Positions 1-11,631 of a DNA stretch of 24,108 nucleotides are shown piece after piece. The stretch comes from Bigelowiella natans CCMP2755. Taxonomy: Eukaryota; Cercozoa; Chlorarachniophyceae. The notes under the pieces are model-generated. The model did not search any database. It worked only from the letters and a program-made list of their open reading frames with translations, and had not been told where the DNA came from. Each line of letters starts with the position of its first letter. The stretch's first letter is position 1. Location: NCBI GenBank assembly GCA_000320545.1, contig ADNK01002633.1:62501-86608 (forward strand). Reading direction: 5' to 3'. Both the position numbers and the translations under genes were made by a program.

Positions 1-2263
1 CTTTCAATGGCCTGTGGAGGGACGTTTGCCGGAATCCAGGAGCATATTCACTACCTAGTAGACCTTGGAATCTCATCGGTAGTATGACACGGGGAACGTT
101 TATTCGAAAGCATGAGATGGCGGCGTGTTAGAAAAGTAAAGCGCAGCAATCGAAGAGAAGAGAAGGGGTTTTTGGTTAGAAGAATATTACTGAGGAGGAA
201 ATGGTGTATGTGAAACGGTGTGGCGACTAGAGGATTATTGCTTTTTTTGGGATTCTCTCTCTTTCTCCCTCTTTCTTTCTCTATCCTCCCCTCTCTCTCT
301 CTCTCTCGTTCCTTTCTCTCTCTTTTTATTTTTTTCTCTCGCTATCTCTTCGTGTGCGCGTATTTTAAGGGGCAAGTGGGACGTGCTGGGGACTAGAGGT
401 TCCAAGCAGTTGTTTCAAGCAGTTTGTTGTTAGGTTTGGATCTCCCCTCATATTGAGAACGTTGATCCAGATATATGCTATCACGGGTGATAAATACCAG
501 ATCTTCTTGATTCTGTGTTAGGATAACTTAATCCCCGCGGAGATGTCTTTAAGCGTATTGCCTTGTTTGTGTAAGGGGGTGTCCCCAACTGCAAGGAGAA
601 TTTTTTTAGTTTTTAAATAAATAAATAAACGTCGGTGTTAGAGTCGTACTACTGAGGGATATTTTCCGTTTCACAAATGTTTATGAGGATTTGGCAGTTT
701 TGTGAGTCGCCAGACCTCCCATTGCTTTCCGATGTCGTAATCCTTTTGGGGCTTTTCACGTAAAGGTACTGCCCGCGCTCCTTGAACCCTCACGATGTGC
801 GAGAGGGATTTGGAGGATATGACGACTTCATTCTCCTTCGATCACGACTGTCTAAGGCGGGGATTTCCCTGATGGCGGACGTCGTCATCAATCACCTTGG
901 GCGGCAAAAGGAGGACCTAACACGAGGCGTGCTGAACCTTGACGTATTTAAGAGAGATCCGTCGATTATGACGCACAGCATCGAGCCTCACATTTTCCAC
1001 GATCCAGAGCTGCACGGGTGGTGCTCACCGGAAATGACCCCAACAGAAATGATTGAGTGCTCGCTCTATGGCGCTTTAGACCTCAACCAAACCACAGTCG
1101 CTGTACAGTTTGCCATTTTCCACCTGTTACGCGAAACGATGGAGCCGGAAGCGGCTGCCATCCGCAGTAAGACTGGCGACCACTCTTATGACGCGCTCCG
1201 AATCGATGCCGCGCGCCATGTGGACGTCAAGTTCCTTGCATGGTTGCAGGACGCGTTGAACCTTTTCGGCGTGCAGTCGTACGCGGAGGTTCTGCACGGG
1301 TCGGCACACCTTGTCAGCGGCTACCAGATGGACAACAAGCACGGCCTCTTCAACTTCCCCCTCCACTTCACACTCATCGAGCTGTTTTCCCAAGGCCAGC
1401 ACTTTTGCGGCGGGGGTAGCGGTCCTCCTCACGAGCCGTGCTGGGAGGAGGCATCCTCACCATCGCCTTCGGCGTCGTCGCCATCATCAAGCCCCCACCT
1501 TGGTATCTCCCTCGAGCACTCCCGCCGTGACACCCGGCGCGTGTTTCGGAACCCTAGACTTTTGGTGAATTTCATCGAAAACCACGACGTCCCGCGGTTT
1601 CTTTCAAGGCCTGGCGCGACGGCGAACCTGTACCTCAATGCCCTCTGCCTGGTGCTGTTTTGGGAGGGGGTTCCCCAATTGTACTACGGGGGAGAGGTGG
1701 GCATGAAGTCTGGCGCGGATGAGGCGGACAGCGGTGCAGCTGCACGCGGGGGAAGTGATGATGGGAGTGGCGAAACCGAGGACGTTTTCGGTCAAAATGA
1801 CAGCGATGTTGGGGGTAGCGACCCGTACCGCCCTGATATCCATCGTGCACCCCTCTGGCAACAGCCGATTTTCAACGAAATCACGAATATGCAGGGCATT
1901 TTTCAAGATTTCTGCCCAAAGCAGCAGCAAGAACGCCGGCAGACGCTCGGTGATGTGGAGGAGGGGCATCGATTTGATCAGGGCGAGACTCCGCGGAACG
2001 ATTGCGAAACGGAAAGGGCCGAGGAAGGATCTTTCATTCACGCAGTATTGCGTGCTATGATTGCTGTGAGGGAGACTTTGCTCCGTCTTGGTACACAGAG
2101 AAGAAAACTGTTCTTAATCTTGGGAGGTTTTTCGAGTTTTTCAGAATAGAACGATATCGTGGTTTGGTCGTTCCAACGGATGTCATTTGATGAACCCGGC
2201 CTTGGCCTTCATACCAGCAAGGGTGGATAATGATTGTGGTATATGTGTTCGTGTTTGTGTGTG

Positions 2264-2304
<41 letters not shown>

Positions 2305-2898
2305 GTGTGTATGCGTGTGTGTGTGTGTGTGTGTGTGTTTGCAGACTATTTGGAAGCAAAAGGGAGCTTGCCTGCTCACCACACCATCGCTGCTGAGCGC
2401 GGGATCTACGCCTTCCAGAGGGGCATGGCTATCATTGTAGTCACGAACTATCGAGACGATTCAAAAGATGAGAAGGGAACTCACAGGCACGAATCCGCTG
2501 AGGATTCTGACCAGGCTGTTTCCTTCCGAATGAAGGGTATTCGAGATATCCCCCCTGGCACTCGCATGTGCAATGTTCTGCCGCCATTCGGCTGCGAGGT
2601 GGTGCGCGGAGACGGGGCGGGGCATGAAAGCGCACAGAGCGGTGGGAACGGCGGGGATGGTGTTAAGGGTGGTGGCAGAAGTAAAGGCAAGTCAAGAGGC
2701 GATGCTCGCTCTGGAGAGAAGCGAGAAGAAGGTGGAAGTAAAGAGGGAGTTTCTTTCAGGCACGTGTTTAAACGCACGGTAGCTTCCAACCAGCAAAGGT
2801 TCCTCCCGGCTATTTACCTCCCAGTCACAAGGACGATGTGGAGGGCGTTGCAGCTGCTGCTTTACGCCAAACCAAGCCTATCGTCAGTAATCCACTAA
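1..2898 (+). CDS. Alpha-amylase-type glycoside hydrolase GH13 (5' end outside window)
   Basis: Hydrolyses alpha-1,4-glucan bonds, as in fungal secreted alpha-amylases. Exons read: 1-78, 434-486, 766-2090 and 2345 onward; the junction phases agree (0, then 2, then 1). The first exon reads CGGTFAGIQEHI..DLGISS, the second WISPHIENVDPDICYHG, matching the start of fungal-type amylases. All four GH13 signature regions are visible: DVVINH (about 878-895), RIDAARH with nucleophile Asp at 1205-1207, YAEV with the acid Glu at 1286-1288, and ENHDVPRF with Asp at 1586-1588. The catalytic triad is therefore intact. Two low-complexity Ser/Pro and Gly/Asp-rich insertions follow, near 1430-1500 and 1710-1830. 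The exon from 2345 gives the C-terminal beta domain (IPPGTRMCNVLPPFGCEVV, then FLPAIYLP). It either stops at TAA 2896-2898 or is spliced at GTCAGT 2883 into the GT61 exons. The true start lies left of the window. Confidence 0.85.
251..350. repeat. CT-rich tract in intron 1
   Basis: Imperfect CT/T-rich stretch inside the 79-433 intron of the amylase gene; it probably serves as an extended polypyrimidine region. Confidence 0.8.
2262..2340. repeat. Compound microsatellite (CT)n(GT)n
   Basis: A CT array to about 2302 followed by a TG array, ending in the acceptor TTTGCAG at 2338-2344 of the amylase gene intron. Confidence 0.95.
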
Positions 2899-3044
2899 TA
2901 TGTTCGATGTTGCTGGGGCAAGAACTAGTCAGAGAGTCGCTCTATAATTTGAGATTGTGTAGCCTTTGTTGGCATGGGGTAACGCCGAGGCGCCCTCGCT
3001 AATTCTGAATGTGAGCTGCTTACTCATTATTCTTGTGCCGTTAG

Positions 3045-4190
3045 GTACCCGCTCGCAAAAGAGGCCGATGTCACGTTTCATCGAAGCAATATCAGCGATT
3101 CATCTACTCCTTCCATCGAGTCAGAAAGAGGGTATGATCGCTCCAATGCTGATGGAAGTGAGAGCTACAAGGATAACATTAGTAGAACGATGAGGAGGTC
3201 CGGCAGCGACCTCACTGACGATGAGCAAACACCAGCCGACGTTTGTTTGGAGAAAAAGGTCAAATTATGTCACTTTGAATAGTTGAAAGACTCTTTGAAT
3301 AACACCCAAAAGCTATTCTATACGTCCAATACATGCGCACAGAGCCACGCTCTTGCGTGCACGTATGCATCGATTTTGGAACATTTCCACATCCGTATGC
3401 TCATGCTTGTAATGCTCTGTTGCGTTGGTCAATTTTCTGGGCTTAGGTGGTCGATGTCATCTGCGAGGAAGGTAGATGCCAAAGATGCCAAACCATCTCA
3501 TCTTGTAACTATTTTATCTTAATATGCAATGATTGACACATAGATATCAAGCGGCATCTGAATATCTTGCTATATAAATGTGTGTGTGTGTGTGTGTGTG
3601 TTTTAATCGTGCACAATACTAGGCCTTCGTGCAAACGAGCCCTCCATTGGACCGACATTGTACTCAATCATATACACGGCTCAGCGGGGAGAGTACAGAG
3701 AACCCCCTCCCCAAACGGCAAGGCAGATATTCAATCCCTATTTGCATTCATCGCCGTCGCATATACAAGGCGCCTTCGCAACTAAGATGGAGAAACAACA
3801 GCAGCATGCATTCGATGAAGATCTGCCAGTGCCGCCTCTACCCGAGGATGAATTGATAGGTAGTTTGAGCAAGATTTTGCTAGTTAATGGAAAAGTTTCA
3901 TCATGTTAAGCCGTTTTCTCTATATGATAATAGATAGCATAGCAAGACAGAAATAGCACGCGCGTTGCACGTACGCTCTCTCGAAATGTTGTGGGAGGCT
4001 TCTTGACGATTGAATATCCATTTCGCGGTTTAATCTGTCACTGCTGCTACTTCTCTTCGTCGTCAGAAAAGGAATACAGAATGACCCTTTGCAGCAGCGA
4101 TGGCGAAGGGCTCATGATGCTCAGATATAACGCAAGGTATTATGAATGAGGGGGGGAGGAGGGGGGGGGGGGCGCAATTTATTCAAATGA

Positions 4191-4229
<39 letters not shown>

Positions 4230-5046
4230 TGTTAAAAACGGATTTGTGTTTAACCCATAGTAACTAATGCCATTTCTTATATTCCCCATAGAACTGTCGT
4301 TCTCTATTCGAAATTGTCGGTTTCAGCTCCTTCTTCTGCATCGACCCAGTCATCATCGTCATCATCACCATCCGCGCCGCAGCCACCAGGCCAACACCCG
4401 AAGAAGGAGCTCTCCCATCGCGCGTTCCAGCGGCAAAAACAGCATCAATTTCCCGTGGATGATAAATACGGCATCTGTCTTTTCCGCTCCGAAGACACAA
4501 AAGGCGATTGCGCCAAAGTAAGTACTTGAAGCAAGCGAACGACCTAGAGACAATAGAGGCGAGAGTATGATTGTCAATCAATCTAACCGGTGCTGCAAAC
4601 TATGCGTGTTTCTCGTAGTTATTGCGCGAATATCGGCACGGGCTGGCGTTTTCAATGCTTTCTCACCCAGTCGGAGAAACCCCCCTCCCCCATGAAAGCG
4701 AAGGGGAAGTTGTCTTCGTCGAGGAGATTCTCGTCGTCAAACACTGGTAGTGCATGAATTCCTGATGAGGAGAGAAGGGAGCGGACTTTCTATTCGATGA
4801 TCTTGCGTTGGTACTTAACATATAACTTTCTGTGTAAAATCGCTCCTTGAAACAGGCTGCAAGCGGACAATTACTACCACTTCTTGATCGAGATCTTGCC
4901 GTACCTCGCGAGTGAAAATGCTAGAAGGCAAAGGAAGAACATGCCGCGTGCAGGTCTTCTGCAAATTACGTACACGCATACAGAGCATGTGAGAGTGATT
5001 GGACGCTCTGCCCACCTTTCTCTTTATATATATCTTTCTCTCGCTT

Positions 5047-5087
<41 letters not shown>

Positions 5088-6405
5088 GCTCCTATTTTTA
5101 CCCAACGCATTTCCATTATCCTGGCACCGACGGATGAGACCGATGAGGAGAGCGAGAAGTGGCATGCTACTTCTCACCCCGTCTCTCCCAAACCCGCACC
5201 GTATCCGTCGTCTTTAGGTGTCGACCCAGGCCACTACGTCGCTTTGCCGACCTCGCGCTCGATCCCATTCGTCCAAAAAGCTCTTCGCGTCCTCGGTTTT
5301 GACCCGTCGTTATTCTTACACCTCCATGGCGCGGGGTTCCAGGCGCTCTCTGCGAAGAAAATCGTCATCTTTCCGGGCGTCGCTTCCCACTCACGGAGCG
5401 TTATTTCTCCCAATCCCACACTTCTCCACGAGGCTCGAGGGTATTTCCTTGAGAGACTGTCCAAATGTTAGCCGCCCCCCCCCCCCCCCCTCCCCCTCCC
5501 CAAGCCGGGCTAGTGAAGAACCAACGCAGACGGCAGAGGCTCATGGTTTGGGTGCGGAGAGAAGGTTAGGCGAAACAATACAAACGCCATTAACTACTTC
5601 ACATTGACAAAAAACCCTTGGCACTTGGCACGATAACTGCACGGCACAAATTTGCGCGCGGTCCGATCAACTCTCATTATGCCCATCTTGGACCTGTCGA
5701 GTTTTACTCGTACCCAGCGAGAGAGGCGAAATTCTTACACACCTTCTGTGTACTCGCAGGTGCTTCCCAGCGTGTGATGAGTAACGAAATGGCCGTTATC
5801 TCGGGGCTGCAAGAGGCGTTTTTGGAGCACGGCGTCGATATTGAGGTGGTTGTTTATTGCCTATAGCTGCGTGCCACCCTGCCGTCGTTTGAACTGCATA
5901 TAGCATTCGACTTGTTTTTCCCCTTCATCAAGCTACTGTTTGGAATACAGCAGCGTGGCCGTCATGATGATACACTTCGTTCTTCTCTTTTTCCTCGTTG
6001 CTTCCCCCTTTTATTTGAATTATGTGTGTGTGTGTGTGTGTGTACATGTGTGTGTCAGATCTACTCAACGACTCCTGGCGCTGCTCAAGAAGCTCTGCCG
6101 GCTAACACGGCAAATGAGGCCTTAGATGATATGCGAACGTTTTATCGGAAAATCTCTCGAGCGTCTCTCATCGTCGGTGTGCATGGGGCAGGGCTTGCCA
6201 ACATGCTCTTTGCACCTAAAAGGGCGATTGTTATCGAGATCATGCCAATAATACCGGATATGGTTAACTATCATTATTGGATGCTTTCTGGGCTACTAGG
6301 CCTCAGGTTCGTTTATATACTAAGGGAAAAGAATAAATTGCTAGTTGCAGGGATTATAAAGCAGGGGAATCAAATTATTCCTCACTGCCGTGTGCGTCTA
6401 TGAGC

Positions 6406-6443
<38 letters not shown>

Positions 6444-6740
6444 TATATAATATACACGATTAATGTATGCATATGATGCTGATGATGAGAATAACTGCGC
6501 GGAGATTCGGTCTGCAACTTAGAAATTACCTTCAAGTTTTTAGAGGATTGCCTCCTATTTTAACACTGACCCGGAACGATCTGGCTTTGATCGAGCGGTG
6601 CGATATTTTCCTCAAGTATTCTCTGATCCACCCATAGGTACCGCGTTATACCCGTTATGGTTGACGAATCGATTGAAGTTGGCACGAAGGAAGCTTTTGG
6701 TAGTAGTCATTCGTGATATGTTTCGAATTCGTTTGTGTGA

Positions 6741-6771
<31 letters not shown>

Positions 6772-7025
6772 TGTGCTTGTGTGTGTGTGTGTGCGTGTAA
6801 TGTGTGCAGTGCATGTGTCAGACACCTGTTGCGTGTCATCTAACTCTTGAGCACAATCCCAGGCCTTTGGGTATTGTGCTCGCACAGGTGCTGTAGTCTT
6901 ACTCACCCGTGCCTTGTTCGTTAGAAATGCCCATTCGAACGTTAAGCGAATTCCAAGTGGACGTTGAAGAAACAGTTTCGGTTTTCCTGGACATTGCGAT
7001 GCGTGAGAGCAACGTCGATACTTGA
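3045..7025 (+). CDS. GT61 (DUF563) glycosyltransferase, multi-exon
   Basis: Predicted sugar transferase of the GT61 family, normally acting in the Golgi lumen on glycans or glycoproteins. Exons inferred: 3045-3258, 3447-3471, 3623-3859, 4067-4136, 4292-4517, 4619-4746, 4856-about 4988, about 5139-5466, 5718-5845, 6059-6306, 6546-6637 and 6925-7025 (TGA). Junction phases agree except around the CT repeat at 5050-5083, where the boundary is unclear. Family motifs are DNYYHFLIEILPYLA (from about 4866), VLGFDPSLFLHLHG, ASQRVMSNE (5760s) and the C-terminal core GVHGAGLANMLFAP followed by VIEIMP (about 6175-6245). No start Met or signal anchor lies just upstream, and the first exon opens in phase with the amylase frame. 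Its N-terminal part is Ser/Asp/Glu-rich, and exon 4292-4517 carries a Ser/Pro-rich insert. Family is clear; acceptor and substrate are unknown. Confidence 0.85.
3579..3601. repeat. (TG)n microsatellite, intronic
   Basis: TG array inside the 3472-3622 intron of the GT61 gene. Confidence 0.95.
4149..4231. repeat. G-runs followed by (GT)n
   Basis: Two G-runs (about 4149-4172), then a GT array from about 4190, within the 4137-4291 intron of the GT61 gene. Confidence 0.9.
5050..5083. repeat. (CT)n inside the GT61 reading frame
   Basis: Perfect CT array. The GT61 frame stays open through it as Leu-Ser repeats, and no AG acceptor follows until about 5138, so it is either translated or lies in an intron with unusual ends. 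Confidence 0.95.
5475..5490. repeat. 16-nt C-run, intronic
   Basis: Homopolymer C just after the donor GTTAGC at 5467 in the GT61 gene; its length may be an assembly estimate. Confidence 0.9.
6022..6056. repeat. (GT)n abutting a splice acceptor
   Basis: GT array interrupted by ACAT, ending directly at acceptor CAG 6056-6058 of the GT61 exon that carries the HGAG core. Confidence 0.9.
6409..6450. repeat. (TA)n microsatellite, intronic
   Basis: TA array in the 6307-6545 intron of the GT61 gene. Confidence 0.95.
6740..6797. repeat. (GC)n(GT)n microsatellite, intronic
   Basis: GC then GT alternation in the last intron (6638-6924) of the GT61 gene; an alternating purine-pyrimidine tract able to adopt Z-DNA. 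Confidence 0.95.
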
Positions 7026-7740
7026 TAACGCTCCGGTAGTGTAAGCACGAACTCTCTGGCTCAAATAATCCAACTGATTGATGTTTGGGTTATTGTATGT
7101 TATGCGAGACGGATGTTATAAAATGATTATATTTTTGCAAAAATTGATCCTAATTTAGCTGCGCAATACTATTGTGGCAAACCCATAATCGGCAGCATAT
7201 ATAATATATATTGTGTATTGCATGTCTATTATGCATGGCGATTTAGCTAATAGTTTCATTTGCTGCACGCCATGGGACATTCGTACGACTTTCATTCGTT
7301 GGAGGTCTTGACAGTATTTCAGCTTCATCGTTGTTGCATTTTATTCTTGCCAAATTACAGCGAAGTAAGCGATGATCTATTGCAACGCGACACGCTTAAT
7401 GACTCACTGACTCCTAACTTCTAACCATATGCGCTTGGAATGGACGAGTGCCCTAGCGTCTGTATGAGTGTGCTGTACGTACAAATTAAGTGCGCTTGCT
7501 CTTTCGTCGGCGGGCCGTCAACTTGGCTGTACGGTTATTACAGTCATGACATATATATTTGCGGTGCATATTATATCCTCGGGCCATTGCTCGCGGTCAT
7601 GCACAAGCACACCACTACATGCTGAATAATATTAGCGAGTAGGCAGTACGATAAATCGTTACGCCGAATAACCAGCCTGCGCACTATGAACGTGTCATTC
7701 AGGTATTTGTCGCATGTTGATAAAAAATGACACAACACAA
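7026..7740. other. Convergent intergenic spacer
   Basis: Lies between the stop of the + strand GT61 gene and the stop of the - strand hydrophilic gene. It is AT-leaning. A 7-bp inverted pair (CATGGCG 7234-7240, CGCCATG 7268-7274) is the only structure I noted. A short open frame at 7440-7625 has no recognisable similarity. It presumably holds both 3' UTRs. Confidence 0.5.
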
Positions 7741-7917
7741 CTAATCTCCATCCCCGACAAGGCTCGGCGAGACTTCAGTCGAAGCTTCATTATCGTTGTG
7801 ATAGAGTCCGCCTTGCAGCTCAAGTTGATCGACCCACGCTAATAAATCAACGTGCGGGGAAACGACACACAAGCACAGTAAGGGAAGGGCACATGAGCAG
7901 TATGAGCGCGCGCGCGC

Positions 7918-8005
<88 letters not shown>

Positions 8006-9083
8006 GAATAAGAAAGAGAAAAGGAACTATGCAATCACATATATTTCCGAAATGCTGAAGGGGCGGGCGCTATTCCCTTAATCAGGTGATATACGCATCA
8101 GTTGCGAGTTAATACTGCACTATGTTGGACCAAAATCCGCAATGTGGTGGTGAATCACAGGAGAGGTTTCTTCCTCTCTTCAAATACATCTCTCAATGGT
8201 CGTCGTCACCACCATCGTCATCATCATCATCATCATCATTATCAAACTTATCCTCGCACTACACGCAAACATCGAGCGAGAAGAATCGTCACGTCTCTTT
8301 TCTTCTCACATTCTCCTGCGGAGCCCGTGGGAGAGGCAAATCGATCGCTCACGAACTCCTTGAACATCTTATCTCGATTCTGCAGATTACACATTCAACG
8401 GATCACATACAGCAAAACGAGACGGCTAGTTTCACCACACCACAAGCAGCTCATTCCTTGATTTAACGTGGGTTAGACAAGACGTTGGAACACCCATTAG
8501 TAAACGCATCGTATCTCTAGCAGTGAATGATGGTTTATCTGTGCGCATCAACGCCACTAGGCAATTCTGCTCGAAATCGCTGCTATCGAGTAGGCATTAC
8601 TTCGGTATTGGACCTATCCTTTCGCGCGTGTCTCATGAGAATAACCTTTGTTATAACGACACCAGTCGTCATCACCACCACCGCAAACAGATATATTAAA
8701 TGAGAAGGGGTAAAGGGCGTCGCAAAGAGCGCCCCCAGTAACACAACCTACCTCCTCGTCCTCACACTCAATCTCTTCGATCGTAAGCTTCTTCATCAAC
8801 TTTGGCTTTATCGCCGAATTCTGTGCGTGTCACGTAAAATGGAGGTGAGCACAGGCCAACGCTACATAAGAGCACAGCGGTCTCGTACGACGCAATCAGC
8901 CACCAAATAGAAAATGCTAGCGTGGCGGCCACGCGACCAACGTCGAGTTCGCGCGATGGCAAAAAAACGATTTTTTAAAATTGAAGGGCAGGTTTCATTT
9001 CGAGGCCATACGTTGGTTGCACTTGGCATTTGCCAAGAATGCTCACGGCGGTGCAAATAAAGATAGAAATTTTAATATGCATA

Positions 9084-9126
<43 letters not shown>

Positions 9127-9432
9127 TATCTGTGTGCGTGTGTGTATGTGTATTGCGGTATATATCACGAGCATTCTATATTGATCACTGTTACGCAAAG
9201 GTTTTTAGGCCGGAAGTGAAATTCACCTCGATTTCTAAGTCAAACTTATCATGATTTCCCGGAGTGCTATGGCTTCTGGGCGAGGCAGGGTTCCCTCTAC
9301 TTTTTGAGCGTCCAACCGATAATTTCTGAACGGTAGGAGAGGAAGAGGAGGGGGGGGGATTAACAGGGGCATGGGCTTGCTTGTTCGCGGTGTTAGATGC
9401 CACGTGCGGAATGATATAGTGAGAGAAAAACC

Positions 9433-9518
<86 letters not shown>

Positions 9519-10263
9519 TAAAAAAGTGAGAATTTTATTTGCGTTTTACATCGTCGAGCCAGGACTCTAAGGCTAATGTTTCCGGCTGAAACAGGAGAAA
9601 GAGGCAACAGCAGAGAGCAGCAGAGAGCGCATCATCGAACAATCGAGGCGGTTTACATAGGGAGGAGAACAATCAAAACTGTCGCAAACTATTCTGATGA
9701 AAAATGTGTTAGGAAACCCTCAATCGTAAGAGAGAAGATTTCATAATAGCATACACCGGTAAGCAGCTATGGATTTTGCCGTGATGTATCACTAACAGCA
9801 GCTCGTTCCCACGCACAACTCTTCTTCTAACCGTTTTGGGTGTCTTCGAGTCTTTATCAGCATTCTTCCTCGCAGCATCACGATGCGCTTGATTGCCCGA
9901 GGAAGTTTCGAGGTCTTTGCCGCCATTTACCTTGTCCTCTGCCGGCTCCTGGCCACGCTGATCGTCCCCGCTGCTAGCGCTACTAGCAGCGTTGGTTAAG
10001 CGAATTGTTAAGGAAGGATCTTCGTCATTTGGGCAAGCAGCTGCTGGGGAGACGCTTTCAATGCCAGATTGCTTTGTTCCAACAGGGGAAGATGCAATCT
10101 CTGGGTTGTGATCGCTACTCTGTTCGATGCGCTCCGCCTCCTCCTTCTCCTCCCTCTTCCCCTCAGCCGCGTCCAGAGACCGTTTCGAGTCACCATGAGC
10201 CACCGATGTTTTGTCCTTATCTTCGGATACGAGGACATCGCCATTGCTCTTCAAACCCGTCCC
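7741..10263 (-). CDS. Hypothetical hydrophilic acidic protein, multi-exon
   Basis: I do not recognise this protein. Exons read on the - strand: 9793-10263, 9550-9585, 9227-9379, 8752-8820, 8293-8379, 8213-8258 and 7741-7838 (stop at 7741-7743). Junctions are phase 0 except the last, which is phase 1, and all agree. The large first exon is rich in Glu, Asp, Lys and Ser (for example VLVSEDKDK, KREEKEEAERIE) and ends in a basic stretch TVRRRVVRGN. Then come PETLALESWLDD, a Pro/Ser-rich exon (PPPSSSSPTV), KLTIEEIECEDEE, NRDKMFKEFVSDRF, an Asp run from GAT repeats, and a tail WVDQLELQGG. Composition suggests an intrinsically disordered scaffold or nuclear protein. The 8259-8292 gap (34 nt) is very short for an intron, and the acceptor at 9380-9381 is weak. 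The 5' end is unresolved. Confidence 0.5.
7905..8002. repeat. Compound microsatellite (GC)n(GT)n(GA)n
   Basis: Three arrays in series inside the last intron (7839-8212) of the - strand gene; on its coding strand they read as CT then CA. Confidence 0.95.
9088..9125. repeat. (TA)n microsatellite
   Basis: Perfect AT alternation in the long intron (8821-9226) of the - strand hydrophilic gene. Confidence 0.95.
9435..9515. repeat. (GA)n microsatellite
   Basis: About 80 nt of GA (CT on the coding strand) in the 9380-9549 intron of the - strand hydrophilic gene. Confidence 0.95.
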
Positions 10264-10356
10264 CTGATAGTGCAAAAGTCATCGTGAATAGCGACGTCAG
10301 TCAGCCCGCAACGGAATGGCCTTTCAATCAAATGAAGAGAACGCACAAACATGCAC

Positions 10357-10725
10357 GTAGACGCTGCATGATGGGGGTTTCGTTCGCACCCTCTCGGATT
10401 GAGCGCCTTTTGGGTGATGAGTCTGCTCCCGATGAAGAGGGGGGGCGGGCGGGGACTTGGCGCTTATTCTTTCGTCGTTCTCGCTCTCTGACCGACCATG
10501 CAGATGATGAGGGTCGGGTTTTGGGCCATCGACACGATAATACGATATATCAAGTAACACTAGAAATCGTGGCAATCGCAAGGATTGACGGGATGGGGGG
10601 TTAGGGTTAAGGGTTAGCGAAGGAAACGAAGAACGCGATCTACGTGTAGGAATGGTAGTACAAGAAGAGGAGGGCGAGGGCGACCGTGATTCCACATCCC
10701 CTCCTTCCCCCCCCTTCCTCGTCAA
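10357..10725 (-). CDS. Possible 5' exon of the hydrophilic gene
   Basis: Open - strand frame of 123 codons, Ser/Pro/Arg-rich (ESRSPSPSSSCTT, GRSESENDERISAKS), between the formin stop and the exon at 10263. A donor GTGCAT after 10357 (phase 0) would join it to that exon across a 93-bp intron. No ATG begins it, so it may be an internal exon, a 5' UTR or chance. Confidence 0.3.
10601..10617. repeat. Telomere-like TTAGGG remnant
   Basis: Reads TTAGGG TTAAGGG TTAG, that is, under three units with one extra A, preceded by a G-run. Too short to call an interstitial telomere; possibly chance. Confidence 0.4.
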
Positions 10726-10736
10726 AGCTAAAGCTA

Positions 10737-10938
10737 CTACGATTTGCCATCACCAGTACTTGGTGGGTTAGCGGCGCCGGCCTTTTTTCTAGCATCATCG
10801 GTCTTCCGCTTTAGAGCCTCGGCCTTGATTGCCTTCAGATTGGCAGGGCGCGACCCGCGGCGAGGTCCGCTGCCATTGACGGAAAACGAGCGCCTCCTCC
10901 CTGCGGGTGGGTGGTGGCGATAGCAAGTATCTCAGCCA

Positions 10939-10976
<38 letters not shown>

Positions 10977-11585
10977 CTAGAGGATCTTCTACTAACAATA
11001 CACAGAGCAACAACCGGAGGAGGGCAAAATCGATTTTGTGCAGTAACCATAGAGGAAGAGTTTAATCATACAATGTGATTCCATAGCAGCATAATGCTGC
11101 TCGGGGAAACAGAATGCCCCCAAAAGCTACCGCACCCGTCCCCAATACCACGCTCTACGGCACTGAAGCGGCGGGCCTGTCGTGAAAAGCGCCTCGCCTT
11201 TTTCCTCTTTACGATGGCAGATCCACGGCGCGGTTGGCCACTTCTGAAAATTGGAGATCAGTCAAGCAAGAGCCGATGTATATGGCAAGGAGCACTATCG
11301 AAAGAACCAATGCTTTGGTAGTCCAAAGAAGTGGGAAGAGCGCTAAATGTGGCGAGGAAAGAGGGGGGGGGAGGCGGAAAGGGGTTTCTACATAAGAAGA
11401 AAGAGGAAACGAGATATCACCGATGTTCATCATCATCCTCAGCGTGGTCAGAATTGCCGTTCTTGGCGTTTTCGGCCCTTTTTTCTTTGAGCAGCTTTTT
11501 CATCTCTTCCTGCCTCTTGCGGTGAGCTGCTCTTTTCCGCTTCTCCTGGATATCGTCATCGTTTGGGTGAGGGAGTGCGGATGGC

Positions 11586-11631
<46 letters not shown>

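Noticed and set aside
2230-2340. ORFs made of Leu-Ser or Val-Cys repeats here and at other microsatellites
   Set aside because: They are direct translations of CT and GT arrays that lie in introns; only the downstream in-frame exons are coding.
2763-3130. A second frame in the last amylase exon (VPPGYLPPSHKDDVEG) that runs on into 3045 as PARKRGRCHVSSKQ
   Set aside because: It looks protein-like but lacks an acceptor at a suitable place, and its continuation stops at 3135; the amylase frame keeps family similarity (FLPAIYLP) and joins the GT61 frame in phase.
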